DNA of 54,161 nucleotides, from assembly GCA_028292405.1 (NCBI GenBank), contig JAQGMJ010000052.1:1-54161 (forward strand). Reading direction: 5' to 3'. The notes under the pieces are model-generated. The model had not been told where the DNA came from. It made no database searches and worked only from the letters and a program-made list of their open reading frames with translations. Position numbers and translations under genes: made by a program. Positions 46,813 through 54,161 of the stretch are shown piece after piece (within the stretch, counting starts at the first letter, position 1; each line of letters starts with the position of its first letter). The DNA is from Betaproteobacteria bacterium. GTDB lineage: Bacteria > Pseudomonadota > Gammaproteobacteria > Burkholderiales > JAEUOS01.

Positions 46813-46885
46813 CGGGCAAAAGTACAAACCTACTTTTGCCCGGACTTGCTTGCAAAAAACCACCGGCGAAGCCGGATGATTTTTT
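46813..46885 (+). repeat. two-hairpin dispersed repeat, copy C
   Basis: Hairpin 1 is CGGGCAAAAGTA / TACTTTTGCCCG (46813-46842), loop CAAACC, starting 1 nt after the argJ TGA. Hairpin 2 is AAAAAACCA-CCGGC (46854-46867), loop GAA, GCCGG, bulged A (46876), TGATTTTTT. The final T6 run makes the second hairpin terminator-like. Confidence 0.85.
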
Positions 46886-46918
46886 GGTTTACACCCACAA
46901 AAGATCCAAAGCGACAAA

Positions 46919-47887
46919 ATGAACGACAAAGACCTCCAGGCCCTGATCGCGCGCGCGCACCAGTTTTTCGACCGCATCGAAGCCATCCTGCCCCCCGCGC
47001 CGCAGGCCATCGACTGGAACGCCGCGGTGGCTTATCGCTGGCGCAAGGTGAACGGGCGCGGCTGGCTGCAGCCGATTCCGCGCCTGTCGCAGATCAGCCT
47101 GTCGAACCTGCAGGGCGTCGAGCGCCAGCGCAAGATCATGGAGCAGAACACCCGCCAGTTCGTCGAGGGCCTGCCGGCCAACAACGTGCTGCTGACCGGC
47201 GCGCGCGGCACCGGCAAGTCTTCGCTAGTGAAGGCGATGCTGAACAAGTACGCGAGCAAGGGCCTGCGCCTGATCGAGGTCGACAAGTCCGAGCTGGTGG
47301 ATTTGGCCGAGATCACCGACCTGATCGAGTCGCGCCCCGAGCGCTTCATCATTTTTTGCGACGACCTCTCCTTCGACGAAGGCGACGCCAGTTACAAGTC
47401 ATTGAAGGTGGCCCTCGACGGCTCGGTGAACGCCAGCACCGACAACATGCTGATCTACGCAACGTCCAACCGCCGCCACCTTCTGCCCGAGTACATGCAC
47501 GAGAACCTCGAGTACAAGCATGTGGGCGAGGAAATCCACCCCGGCGAATCGGCGGAGGAAAAAATCTCGCTCTCCGAACGTTTCGGCGTCTGGCTTTCGT
47601 TCTACCCCTTCGACCAGGACGAGTACATGGCGATCATCGACCACTGGCTGGCGGTGTGCGGCTGCAGTGCGAAAGAAATCGAAGCCGCGCGCCCCGCCGC
47701 GCTGACCTGGACCATCGAGCGCGGTTCGCGTTCCGGCCGCGTTGCCTGGCAGTTCGCGCGCGACTACGCCGGCAAGCTGGGCAAGAGCGCGGTGCCGACC
47801 AGCAAGAGCACGGCGAAAAAAGCGCCCGCCAGGGCAATCAAGCCCGCCGCTGCCAAGCCTATCGCCAAAGCGAAGGCGCGCAAGTAA
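46919..47887 (+). CDS. DUF815 family AAA ATPase
   Basis: A 322-aa ATPase. Walker A GARGTGKSSLVKAM is at about 97-110 and Walker B RFIIFCDDLSFDEGD at about 142-156; SNRRHLLPEYMHEN is the sensor region. This is the DUF815 family found next to the Nudix/ThiE gene and yacG in betaproteobacteria. The C-terminal ~35 residues are Lys/Ala/Pro-rich like the histone-like protein and may bind nucleic acid. The biological role is unknown. Confidence 0.92.
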   Translation: MNDKDLQALIARAHQFFDRIEAILPPAPQAIDWNAAVAYRWRKVNGRGWLQPIPRLSQISLSNLQGVERQRKIMEQNTRQFVEGLPANNVLLTGARGTGKSSLVKAMLNKYASKGLRLIEVDKSELVDLAEITDLIESRPERFIIFCDDLSFDEGDASYKSLKVALDGSVNASTDNMLIYATSNRRHLLPEYMHENLEYKHVGEEIHPGESAEEKISLSERFGVWLSFYPFDQDEYMAIIDHWLAVCGCSAKEIEAARPAALTWTIERGSRSGRVAWQFARDYAGKLGKSAVPTSKSTAKKAPARAIKPAAAKPIAKAKARK

Positions 47888-47902
47888 GCCGCCCGCGCGT
47901 CC

Positions 47903-48880
47903 GTGAGCAACGCTCCCATGCCGGTGACCCAGGTGGTCGCCGCGGTGATCTACCAGCCGGCGGACCACCCCCTGCCCTTCGATCCGCCTTGGGGCGACTA
48001 CCTGCTGGCGCAACGCCCCCAGGGCAAGGCCTACGCCGGCTACTGGGAGTTTCCCGGCGGCAAGGTCGAGCCGGGCGAGACGCATCTGGAAGCGATCAAG
48101 CGCGAAATCCGCGAGGAACTGGACATCGAGATCCTCGATGCCGTGCCCTGGATGGTGCGCCGCCACGTCTACGAGCACGCCAGCGTCGAACTGCATTTCT
48201 TTCGCGTCACCGCCTGGCGCGGCCAGCCGCGCGGGCTGGAAAACCAGCGTTTCGTATTCCAGTCCCCAGGCCAGGAGAGCGTCGGCCCGATGCTGCCGGC
48301 CAACGGCCCGCTGTTGCGCGGCGTTGCCCTGCCGACGGTCTACGGCATCACCAGCGCCGCCGGGCTTGGCAGCGCGGGCATGCTGGCACGCCTCGAAGCC
48401 GCGCTGGCGCGGGGCCTGCGCCTGGTGCAGGTACGCGAGCCGGGCATGCCGCGGGAGGCTTTGCGCGCCTTTTGCGTCGAGGTGGTGGCGCGCTGCCACG
48501 CGCACGGAGCGCAGGTACTGGTCAACGGCGACGCCGCGCTGGCCGATGCGGTCGGCGCCGACGGCGTGCATCTGCCCAGCCGCGATCTGATGCGGTTGAA
48601 CCGCAAGCCCGAATGCGCCCTGGTCGGCGCCTCCATCCACAACGCCGAGGAACTGGCCCAGGCCGAGCGCCTGGAATGCGACTTCGCGGTGCTGGGGGCG
48701 GTGCTGCCCACGCGCACGCATCCGGATGCGCCGCCGCTGGGCTGGGAGGGCTACGTACGCATTGCCGGCGCCGCCACCCTGCCGGTATTCGCATTGGGCG
48801 GCCTCACCCTGGCCGACGCTGGCGTCGCCCGGAAACATGGCGCCCACGGCGTGGCCATGCTGCGCGGCGCCTGGGACTAA
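47903..48880 (+). CDS. Nudix hydrolase fused to a thiamine-phosphate-synthase-like domain
   Basis: A 325-aa two-domain protein. Residues ~5-135 are a MutT-type Nudix domain with the box GGKVEPGETHLEAIKREIREELDIE at about 52-76, thought to remove oxidised dNTPs. Residues ~145-325 form a TIM-barrel ThiE/TenI-like domain (YGITSA, LRLVQVREP, VLVNGDAALADAVGADGVHLPS, GASIHNAEEL, LGAVLPTRTHPDAPPLGW, FALGGL). The ThiE domain in this fusion has no proven activity. The start may be GTG 47903 or ATG 47918. It follows the ATPase by 15 bp. Confidence 0.92.
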   Translation: MSNAPMPVTQVVAAVIYQPADHPLPFDPPWGDYLLAQRPQGKAYAGYWEFPGGKVEPGETHLEAIKREIREELDIEILDAVPWMVRRHVYEHASVELHFFRVTAWRGQPRGLENQRFVFQSPGQESVGPMLPANGPLLRGVALPTVYGITSAAGLGSAGMLARLEAALARGLRLVQVREPGMPREALRAFCVEVVARCHAHGAQVLVNGDAALADAVGADGVHLPSRDLMRLNRKPECALVGASIHNAEELAQAERLECDFAVLGAVLPTRTHPDAPPLGWEGYVRIAGAATLPVFALGGLTLADAGVARKHGAHGVAMLRGAWD

Positions 48881-48892
48881 CGCGGTGCTGGA

Positions 48893-49081
48893 CTAGCCCT
48901 GGCCCTGGGTCGAGCCCTCACCGGGGTCGGGCTCTTCCTTCACCGGCACACGATAGGCTTCCGTGGCCCAGGCGCCCAGGTCGATCAATTTGCAGCGCTC
49001 CGAGCAAAAGGGCCGGTACTTGTTCTTCGGCACCCATTCTACGTCGGCGGCGCAGGTAGGGCAGGCAACGGTTTTGGGCAT
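48893..49081 (-). CDS. yacG: DNA gyrase inhibitor YacG
   Basis: A 62-aa zinc-ribbon protein with Cys7, Cys10, Cys26 and Cys30 (ACPTC ... FCSERC) and the conserved [18 protein letters not shown]. YacG binds GyrB and inhibits gyrase. It is usually clustered with coaE and zapD, as here. The C-terminal tail is acidic and Gly-rich. It is convergent with the Nudix gene by 12 bp. Confidence 0.95.
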   Translation of the reverse strand: MPKTVACPTCAADVEWVPKNKYRPFCSERCKLIDLGAWATEAYRVPVKEEPDPGEGSTQGQG

Positions 49082-49288
49082 GTGAATCAGATGGTGCGTA
49101 CTGGGGCGGTTTCAACCGGGACGGCCGGCCCGCAACAACTTGGCCGGCACCGTTGCCGGGAATGTACACCCGGGAGGGGGCCTGCTGACAAGAGGAACAT
49201 GCGAAAAAACGCGGGAAAATGCGGCCCGGTGCGGGCAAAACGCGCTGCGGCGCGGAATTTCGTGCCGCCGGCGACGTGCCGGCCCGGC

Positions 49289-50059
49289 CTACAGGTTGCA
49301 GTAGGTCAGCTCGAAAGGCACGTTGGCCTCGGCCTGGCGCGGCCGGTTGGTGGCCGACCAGCCGCCCGCGCCGGGCGCGGTGAAGCGGATCATCAGCGCA
49401 TATTTATTCGCGCTGATTTCGGGGATGAAGGGCTGGTCGTCGGCGACACGCACGCGAATCAACTGCGCCACCTTGCCGGAAAGCATCTGCTGGAACTGGC
49501 CCTGCATGGCGGTGAAAGACGCCGGCCGCCCGCTTTCGCGCAGCAGGCGCAGCACGATCACCAGGCCGTCGCGCAAGGGCGTCAGCGGCCCCAGCCAGGC
49601 ATTCAGGTCGGCCAGCCGCGCTTGCGCCGGCCGATGCAGCCAGAAGTGATACGAAGGCAGGTCGAACTCGCAGGCGCCGCCGGGAATGTTGGTGCGGCTT
49701 TTCACGCTCATCAGCCACTCGTTCTCGCGCACATGCTGGCCGGTCTTGACCAGATTGGAGGACAGCGCGGCGTGGGTATGCTCGATTTCCTTGAGCACGC
49801 TTTCGAGGGTATTCTGCGCCACTTCGGTGGAATTGCGCAGGCCCACCAGCACCTGACGCTGGCGCTCCAGTTCCTGCATCAGGTCGGACTTCAGGTCGGC
49901 GCGGCCGGCAACGTCGATCACATCGAAGATCGACAGCAACGCGGCGTGATGGTCGAGCGGATCGTCGCGTGCGAGGAAAAAAGCGGTCTTGTCGAACAAA
50001 TCCTCCAGCCGCAAAAGCGTGCGGATGCGTTCACTGAGAGGATATTCGTAGGTGATCAC
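49289..50059 (-). CDS. zapD: cell division protein ZapD
   Basis: A 256-aa FtsZ-bundling protein. The start is a GTG (50057-50059) giving MITYEYPLSERIRTLLRLEDLF, the exact family N-terminus. The middle ELERQRQVLVGLRNST and CEFDLPSYHFWLHRP are also typical. No strong Shine-Dalgarno is seen before the GTG. It lies between yacG and coaE on the same strand, with 163 and 207 bp gaps in which I see no genes. Confidence 0.95.
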   Translation of the reverse strand: MITYEYPLSERIRTLLRLEDLFDKTAFFLARDDPLDHHAALLSIFDVIDVAGRADLKSDLMQELERQRQVLVGLRNSTEVAQNTLESVLKEIEHTHAALSSNLVKTGQHVRENEWLMSVKSRTNIPGGACEFDLPSYHFWLHRPAQARLADLNAWLGPLTPLRDGLVIVLRLLRESGRPASFTAMQGQFQQMLSGKVAQLIRVRVADDQPFIPEISANKYALMIRFTAPGAGGWSATNRPRQAEANVPFELTYCNL

Positions 50060-50222
50060 CAGGGGGCCGCGAGCCTATAGACTGCGGGATTGTGCGGCAA
50101 GCACAGGGAAATGACAACTTGATTCTGGCCGCGCGGTCAAGCCCCGGTGCCTGAAACATGGTCCGCCCCCGATCGAGGCCGAGGGCGACGGCCGGCGGGA
50201 CATTGCCGGCACGCGTTCGGGC

Positions 50223-50840
50223 TCAGGCCGCAGCCAGATGGAGGTAGCTGCGGTGCAGGCGCGCCACCTGCGGGGCCAGCGCCGCGACGGCGCCTTCATT
50301 GTCGATGACATCGTCGGCCGCGGCCAGCCTGTCGGCCCGGCTGGCCTGGGCCGACAGGATGCGCTGTACCGCCTCTTCGGTGTAGCCGTTGCGCGCCATC
50401 ACCCGCCGCACCTGGGTGGCTTCGCTGCAGTCGACCACCGCGATGCGGTCAAAGCGCGTACGCCAGTCGGGATCGCGCCGCGCCGCCTCCACCAGCAGCG
50501 GAATCATCAGCACCACGTAGGCCGAGGTGGCGGCGCGCGCCTGCGCCGCGGTCTCGGTGCGGATGAGCGGGTGCAGGATGGCTTCGAGCCGGGCGCGCTC
50601 GGCCGGCGCGTTGAACACGTGCTCGCGCATGCGCCCGCGGTCCATCGCCCCGTTCGCGCCGATGAAGGCGGCGCCAAAGGCGGCGCGGACCGGCTCGATC
50701 GCCGCGCCGCCGGGAGCGGTAAGCGCATGGGCAATGGCATCGCTGTCGATCACGGCGACACCGAGCTTTTCAAACTCCGCGCCTGCCGCGGATTTGCCGC
50801 TGCCGATACCGCCGGTGAGGCCGACCGTATAGGGGTTCAC
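50223..50840 (-). CDS. coaE: dephospho-CoA kinase
   Basis: The last enzyme of coenzyme A synthesis (205 aa). The start is taken as GTG 50840, giving MNPYTVGLTGGIGSGKS with the P-loop at 10-17; a longer frame from 50891 would overlap pilD and is not family-like. DSDAIAHALT and the lid region MARNGYTEEAVQRILSAQAS are present. It starts 7 bp after the pilD stop, so it is cotranscribed with pilD. Confidence 0.95.
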   Translation of the reverse strand: MNPYTVGLTGGIGSGKSAAGAEFEKLGVAVIDSDAIAHALTAPGGAAIEPVRAAFGAAFIGANGAMDRGRMREHVFNAPAERARLEAILHPLIRTETAAQARAATSAYVVLMIPLLVEAARRDPDWRTRFDRIAVVDCSEATQVRRVMARNGYTEEAVQRILSAQASRADRLAAADDVIDNEGAVAALAPQVARLHRSYLHLAAA

Positions 50841-50847
50841 GCCACTC

Positions 50848-51807
50848 TCACAACAGCAGGCCGAGCCAGGCCTTGAGCGCACCACCGGCAAACAGGTAGA
50901 CCACGCCGGCGCCGGCGATATAAGGGCCGAAGGGGATTTTCGACAGCAGGTCGCGCTTGCCGCCCATCATCAACGGCAGCGACACGGCGACGCCGACACA
51001 GGAGGACAGGAGGACGATGGGCAGGATCGCCGGCCAGCCGAACCAGGCGCCCAGCACCGCCATCAGCACGAAGTCGCCGCGCCCCATGGCGTTCTCGCCC
51101 GTGCGTTTGAGGGCTTCATAGGTCCAGGCCGGGATGGCGAGGAACAGGTAGCCGACGATCGCACCCAGCACCGCGTCGGGCAAGGAGGCGAACACGCCGA
51201 ACAGGTTGAAGGCCAGGCCGGTCCACAACAGCGGCAGGGTGCTGGAGTTGGCCAGGTAGGTGGTGTCGGCGTCGATCAGTGCCAGCGGCACGAGCCAGAA
51301 AAACAGCAGCAGGGCACCGACGTATTGCAGGCTGACGCCGAACTTCCAGGCGATGGCGCCGGCTATCAGGCCGCAAAACGCCTCGACCATCGGGTAACGC
51401 AGGCTGATCGGCGTCTTGCAGCCCGAGCAGCGGCCGCGCAGCGCGAGATAGCTGAACACCGGAATGTTTTCGGCGGCGGTGATGCCGTGGCCGCAATTCG
51501 GGCAGCGCGAACGCGGCTTGACGACGGTTTCCTGCGGCATCATTTTCAGGATTGCGCGCATGGTCTCGGCCATGTCGCGCAGGCGCGGCTGCAGACCGGG
51601 CCGCTCGGCGGCGGGTACGCGGGCCAGCGCCTGGTCCGGCTGGGTGGCGGCAAGGTCGGCCCATTCGACCACGCCGGCGGTCAGTTCGCGGTCCCAGGCC
51701 GCCGGCAGGCGGTGGATCACCACGTTGCTAAAGCTGCCGACGCACAGGCCCACGGCCACGGTGAGGCCGATGAACAGCCAGGGATAGACGACGAAGACTT
51801 CGAACAT
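50848..51807 (-). CDS. pilD: prepilin leader peptidase/N-methyltransferase
   Basis: The inner-membrane aspartyl protease that cleaves and methylates type IV prepilins (319 aa). The start VGSFSNVVIHRLP is in TM1. The zinc-binding four-Cys motif CPNC...CSGC is at about 103-129, and the catalytic Asp pair is in ALIDAD and the GRGDF (GxGD) motif. Two deviations: the segment between TM1 and the zinc site is about 65 residues, longer than usual, and the common LLPD after the first Asp is YLAN. A T-tract of a terminator directly abuts the ATG (51805-51807), with no Shine-Dalgarno. Confidence 0.95.
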   Translation of the reverse strand: MFEVFVVYPWLFIGLTVAVGLCVGSFSNVVIHRLPAAWDRELTAGVVEWADLAATQPDQALARVPAAERPGLQPRLRDMAETMRAILKMMPQETVVKPRSRCPNCGHGITAAENIPVFSYLALRGRCSGCKTPISLRYPMVEAFCGLIAGAIAWKFGVSLQYVGALLLFFWLVPLALIDADTTYLANSSTLPLLWTGLAFNLFGVFASLPDAVLGAIVGYLFLAIPAWTYEALKRTGENAMGRGDFVLMAVLGAWFGWPAILPIVLLSSCVGVAVSLPLMMGGKRDLLSKIPFGPYIAGAGVVYLFAGGALKAWLGLLL

Positions 51808-51839
51808 AAAAAAACAAGCGGCGCACGAATGCGCCGCTT
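51808..51839 (-). terminator. intrinsic terminator touching the pilD start codon
   Basis: Read on minus: AAGCGGCGCA, tetraloop TTCG, TGCGCCGCTT, then G and seven T's that run straight into the pilD ATG. It should end the pilB-pilC transcript about 45 nt after the pilC stop. Confidence 0.88.
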
Positions 51840-51882
51840 TCCTGTTTGGTCCGCCGCCTGTCTGCGGCGGCGGCGGGCGGCG

Positions 51883-53100
51883 TTAAACCACCGAACCGAG
51901 TTTGAAAATGGGCAGGTACATGGCGATTACCATGCCGCCGATGAGCACGCCCAGCACCACCATGATCAGCGGCTCCATCAGGGAGGCGAGCGCTTCCACC
52001 GCGTCGTCCACCTCGGCTTCGTAGAAGTCGGCCACCTTGGAGAGCATCGAATCGAGGGCGCCGGACTCCTCGCCGATCGACACCATCTGGATCACCATCG
52101 GAGGGAACACGTTGGCATTCTGCATCGACACCGTCAGGCTGGTACCGGTGGAGACTTCGCTCTGGATCTGCTTGGTGGCAATGCCATAGACCTGGTTGCC
52201 GGAGGCGCCGCCGACCGAGTCCAGCGCTTCGACCAGCGGCACGCCTGCGGCGAACATCGTCGAGAGCGTGCGCGTCCAGCGCGCGACGGTGGCTTTTTTC
52301 ACCAGTTCGCCGAAGATCGGCGCCTTCAGCATCAGCTTGTCCATCACCAGCTGCATCTTTTTCGAGCGCTTCCAGGATTCGAAGAAGAAGTAGACCGCGC
52401 CGATGATCAGCGGGAACATGATCCACCAGTAGCTGACGAAAAAGTCGGAGACCGCCATGATCACCAGCGTGGGCGCCGGCAGATCCGCACCAAAGCTGGT
52501 GAACACCTGCTTGAAGGCCGGGATCACGAAGATCATGATGACGGCGGTGATGACGAAGGCCACCACGATAATCGCGACCGGATAGAACAATGCGGCCTTG
52601 ATCTTGCTCTTGATGGCGAGAATCTTTTCCTTGTACGTCGCCAAACGGTCGAGCAGGGTTTCCAGAATACCGGCCTGTTCGCCCGCCGCCACCAGGTTGC
52701 AGAACAGGGCGTCGAAATACAGCGGGTATTTGCGGAAGGCCTGGGTCAGGGAAGAGCCGGTCTCGACTTCGGTCTTCAGCTCGAACAGCAGGCGCGCCAC
52801 GGCGGGGTTGCTGTGGCCCTTGCCGACGATGTCGAAGGACTGCAGCAGCGGCACGCCCGATTTCATCATCACGGCCATTTGCCGGGTGAACAGGGTGATG
52901 TCCTTGTCGCTGACGCGGCCGCCCCTCTTGAAGGTCTGCTTCTTGACCTTGGTGATCATGATGCCCTGCCGGCGCAGCGTGGACTTGACCACGGCGTCGC
53001 CGGTGGCCCGTACTTCGCCCCGCACGGTCTTGCCGCTCTTGTCCTTGCCTTCCCAGGCGAAGGTGAATTCCTTGGTCCCTTTGATTGCTGCGGTAGCCAT
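51883..53100 (-). CDS. pilC: type IV pilus inner-membrane platform protein PilC
   Basis: The polytopic platform protein of the type IV pilus (405 aa), related to GspF. Two GspF domains repeat: TLFTRQMAVMMKSGVPLLQSFDIV (about 70-93) and ARWTRTLSTMFAAGVPLVEALDSV (about 275-298). Transmembrane helices lie near 175-200, 220-245 and 375-398. It is full length, ending IFKLGSVV. It starts 119 bp after the pilB stop. Confidence 0.96.
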   Translation of the reverse strand: MATAAIKGTKEFTFAWEGKDKSGKTVRGEVRATGDAVVKSTLRRQGIMITKVKKQTFKRGGRVSDKDITLFTRQMAVMMKSGVPLLQSFDIVGKGHSNPAVARLLFELKTEVETGSSLTQAFRKYPLYFDALFCNLVAAGEQAGILETLLDRLATYKEKILAIKSKIKAALFYPVAIIVVAFVITAVIMIFVIPAFKQVFTSFGADLPAPTLVIMAVSDFFVSYWWIMFPLIIGAVYFFFESWKRSKKMQLVMDKLMLKAPIFGELVKKATVARWTRTLSTMFAAGVPLVEALDSVGGASGNQVYGIATKQIQSEVSTGTSLTVSMQNANVFPPMVIQMVSIGEESGALDSMLSKVADFYEAEVDDAVEALASLMEPLIMVVLGVLIGGMVIAMYLPIFKLGSVV

Positions 53101-53219
53101 CGTGTTCCTCCCTGAAACTTTTTAGATCGCTGTTACCCGTGCCGGCCACATCGCGGCGGGCCGGATATCGCGAGCCCTCTCTTCGGCGCGCCGCCCCTCT
53201 CGGCCGGCGCGTTTGCTGC

Positions 53220-54161
53220 TTACTCGTTGGTGCAGCCCAGCACTTCTTCCAGCGAAGTCATGCCCTGCCTGACCTTCACCAGGCCCGATTCGCGCAAGGA
53301 GCGAATCCCCTCGCGCCCTGCCTGGTCGGCAATGTCAAGCGCCGTGCCGTGGCTCAATATGATACGCTGAATTTCCTCTGAAATCGGCATCACCTGGTAG
53401 ATGCCGACCCGTCCCTTGTAGCCGCTGCCCTTGCAGCGTTCGCAGCCGACCGGCTTCATCGGCTTCCAGGTGCCGTCGAGGTCGTTGGGCTTGAAACCGG
53501 CCTCCAGCAGGGCGTCTTCCGGAATGTCGTGCGGCTCCTTGCAGGTGCACAGGCGGCGCGCCAGGCGCTGCGCGGTGATCAGGATCACGGAGGAGGCGAT
53601 GTTGAACGCCGCCACCCCCATGTTCATCATCCGCGTCAGCGTGGTCGGCGCGTCGTTGGTGTGCAGGGTGGAGAAAACCATGTGGCCGGTCTGCGCGGCC
53701 TTGATCGAGATGTCGGCGGTTTCCAGGTCGCGGATTTCGCCGACCATGATGATGTCCGGGTCCTGCCTCAGGAAGGACTTGAGCGCCGCGGAAAAGGTCA
53801 GGCCGGCGCGGTCGTTGACGTTGACCTGGTTGATCCCGGGGAGGTTGATTTCGCACGGGTCTTCGGCGGTGGAGATGTTGATGTCGGGCTGGTTCAGCAG
53901 GTTCAGGCAGGTGTAGAGCGACACCGTCTTGCCTGACCCGGTGGGTCCCGTGACCAGCACCATGCCGCGCGGAAAATCGGAGATAGACTCGAAAATTTTG
54001 GGCGCTTTCAAGTCTTCCAGCGACAGAATTTTGGAAGGAATGGTACGCATAACCGCACCTGCGCCGCGGTTATGCACAAAGGCATTGACACGAAAACGCG
54101 CGAGACCGGGAACCTCAAAGGAAAAGTCGATTTCCTTGTTCTCCTCATAGGCCTTGCGCTG
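53220..54161 (-). CDS. type IV pilus ATPase, PilB C-terminus joined to a PilT-like N-terminal part (5' end missing)
   Basis: This frame runs in from the right edge. From Walker A onward (about 53220-53930) it is Pil[83 protein letters not shown], and the zinc-binding [17 protein letters not shown]. This fits its place before pilC and pilD. Upstream of Walker A (53964-54161) the sequence is Pil[55 protein letters not shown]. That portion is also visibly more AT-rich. The two parts meet in the conserved [11 protein letters not shown]. It is either an assembly misjoin or a genuine hybrid. Confidence 0.9.
   Translation of the reverse strand, partial: QRKAYEENKEIDFSFEVPGLARFRVNAFVHNRGAGAVMRTIPSKILSLEDLKAPKIFESISDFPRGMVLVTGPTGSGKTVSLYTCLNLLNQPDINISTAEDPCEINLPGINQVNVNDRAGLTFSAALKSFLRQDPDIIMVGEIRDLETADISIKAAQTGHMVFSTLHTNDAPTTLTRMMNMGVAAFNIASSVILITAQRLARRLCTCKEPHDIPEDALLEAGFKPNDLDGTWKPMKPVGCERCKGSGYKGRVGIYQVMPISEEIQRIILSHGTALDIADQAGREGIRSLRESGLVKVRQGMTSLEEVLGCTNE

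Overview
The window is a piece of a high-GC betaproteobacterial chromosome, most likely Burkholderiales and close to Oxalobacteraceae. Reasons are a Bug/TctC-type tripartite receptor, a lysine/alanine-rich histone H1-like protein, the separate accB-accC-prmA-DUF3426 block, and the order lpxC, dciA-like, M23 peptidase, secA, argJ, DUF815 ATPase, Nudix/ThiE, yacG, zapD, coaE, pilD, pilC, pilB. The family placement is an inference from gene content and order; no rRNA or tRNA gene was seen to confirm it.

Layout. 1-2508 (minus) is a small catabolic cluster: Bug receptor, two cupins and an SDR cut by the left edge, with a divergent LysR regulator (2682-3644) that overlaps a nucleoside deaminase gene. 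4.4-14.1 kb is mostly housekeeping: a CHRD lipoprotein, mpl-yqiA, TlpA, aroQ, accBC, prmA, DUF3426, a PfkB kinase and YkgJ. 14.2-18.3 kb (minus) is a three-gene operon: a PQQ-dependent sugar dehydrogenase, a dihaem cytochrome c, and a TonB receptor that closely resembles E. coli YncD/PqqU, the PQQ importer. It reads as a module for taking up and using PQQ. 18.7-25.2 kb holds DUF167, YggT, the histone-like gene and nrdA-nrdB, with two NrdR boxes over the promoter and a long leader containing a small ORF. 25.5-30.3 kb holds ampD, pilR, pilS, a PP0621 protein and a CcsA-like protein. ffh, a FkbM-like methyltransferase, an AsmA protein and several small genes follow to 39.3 kb. 39.7-54.2 kb is the envelope/division/secretion cluster ending in the type IV pilus genes.

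Main unusual signals. (1) A dispersed ~73-bp repeat family made of two consecutive hairpins occurs four times (6880-6954, 14164-14234, 21830-21903, 46813-46885). Both stems show compensatory base changes, the first loop is nearly invariant, and a single bulged base is kept in the second stem. Three copies start 1-2 nt after a stop codon, and the fourth lies inverted just before the mpl start. (2) A heptanucleotide tandem array fills almost the whole 39-bp gap before the PqqU-like receptor gene, which has no visible Shine-Dalgarno sequence; this looks like a phase-variation switch. (3) The pilus ATPase gene at the right edge is PilB from its Walker A motif onward but PilT before it, so it is either an assembly chimera or a real recombinant. 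(4) A strong intrinsic terminator has its T-tract directly touching the pilD start codon. (5) A cytidylate-kinase-like domain is fused to a BON domain.
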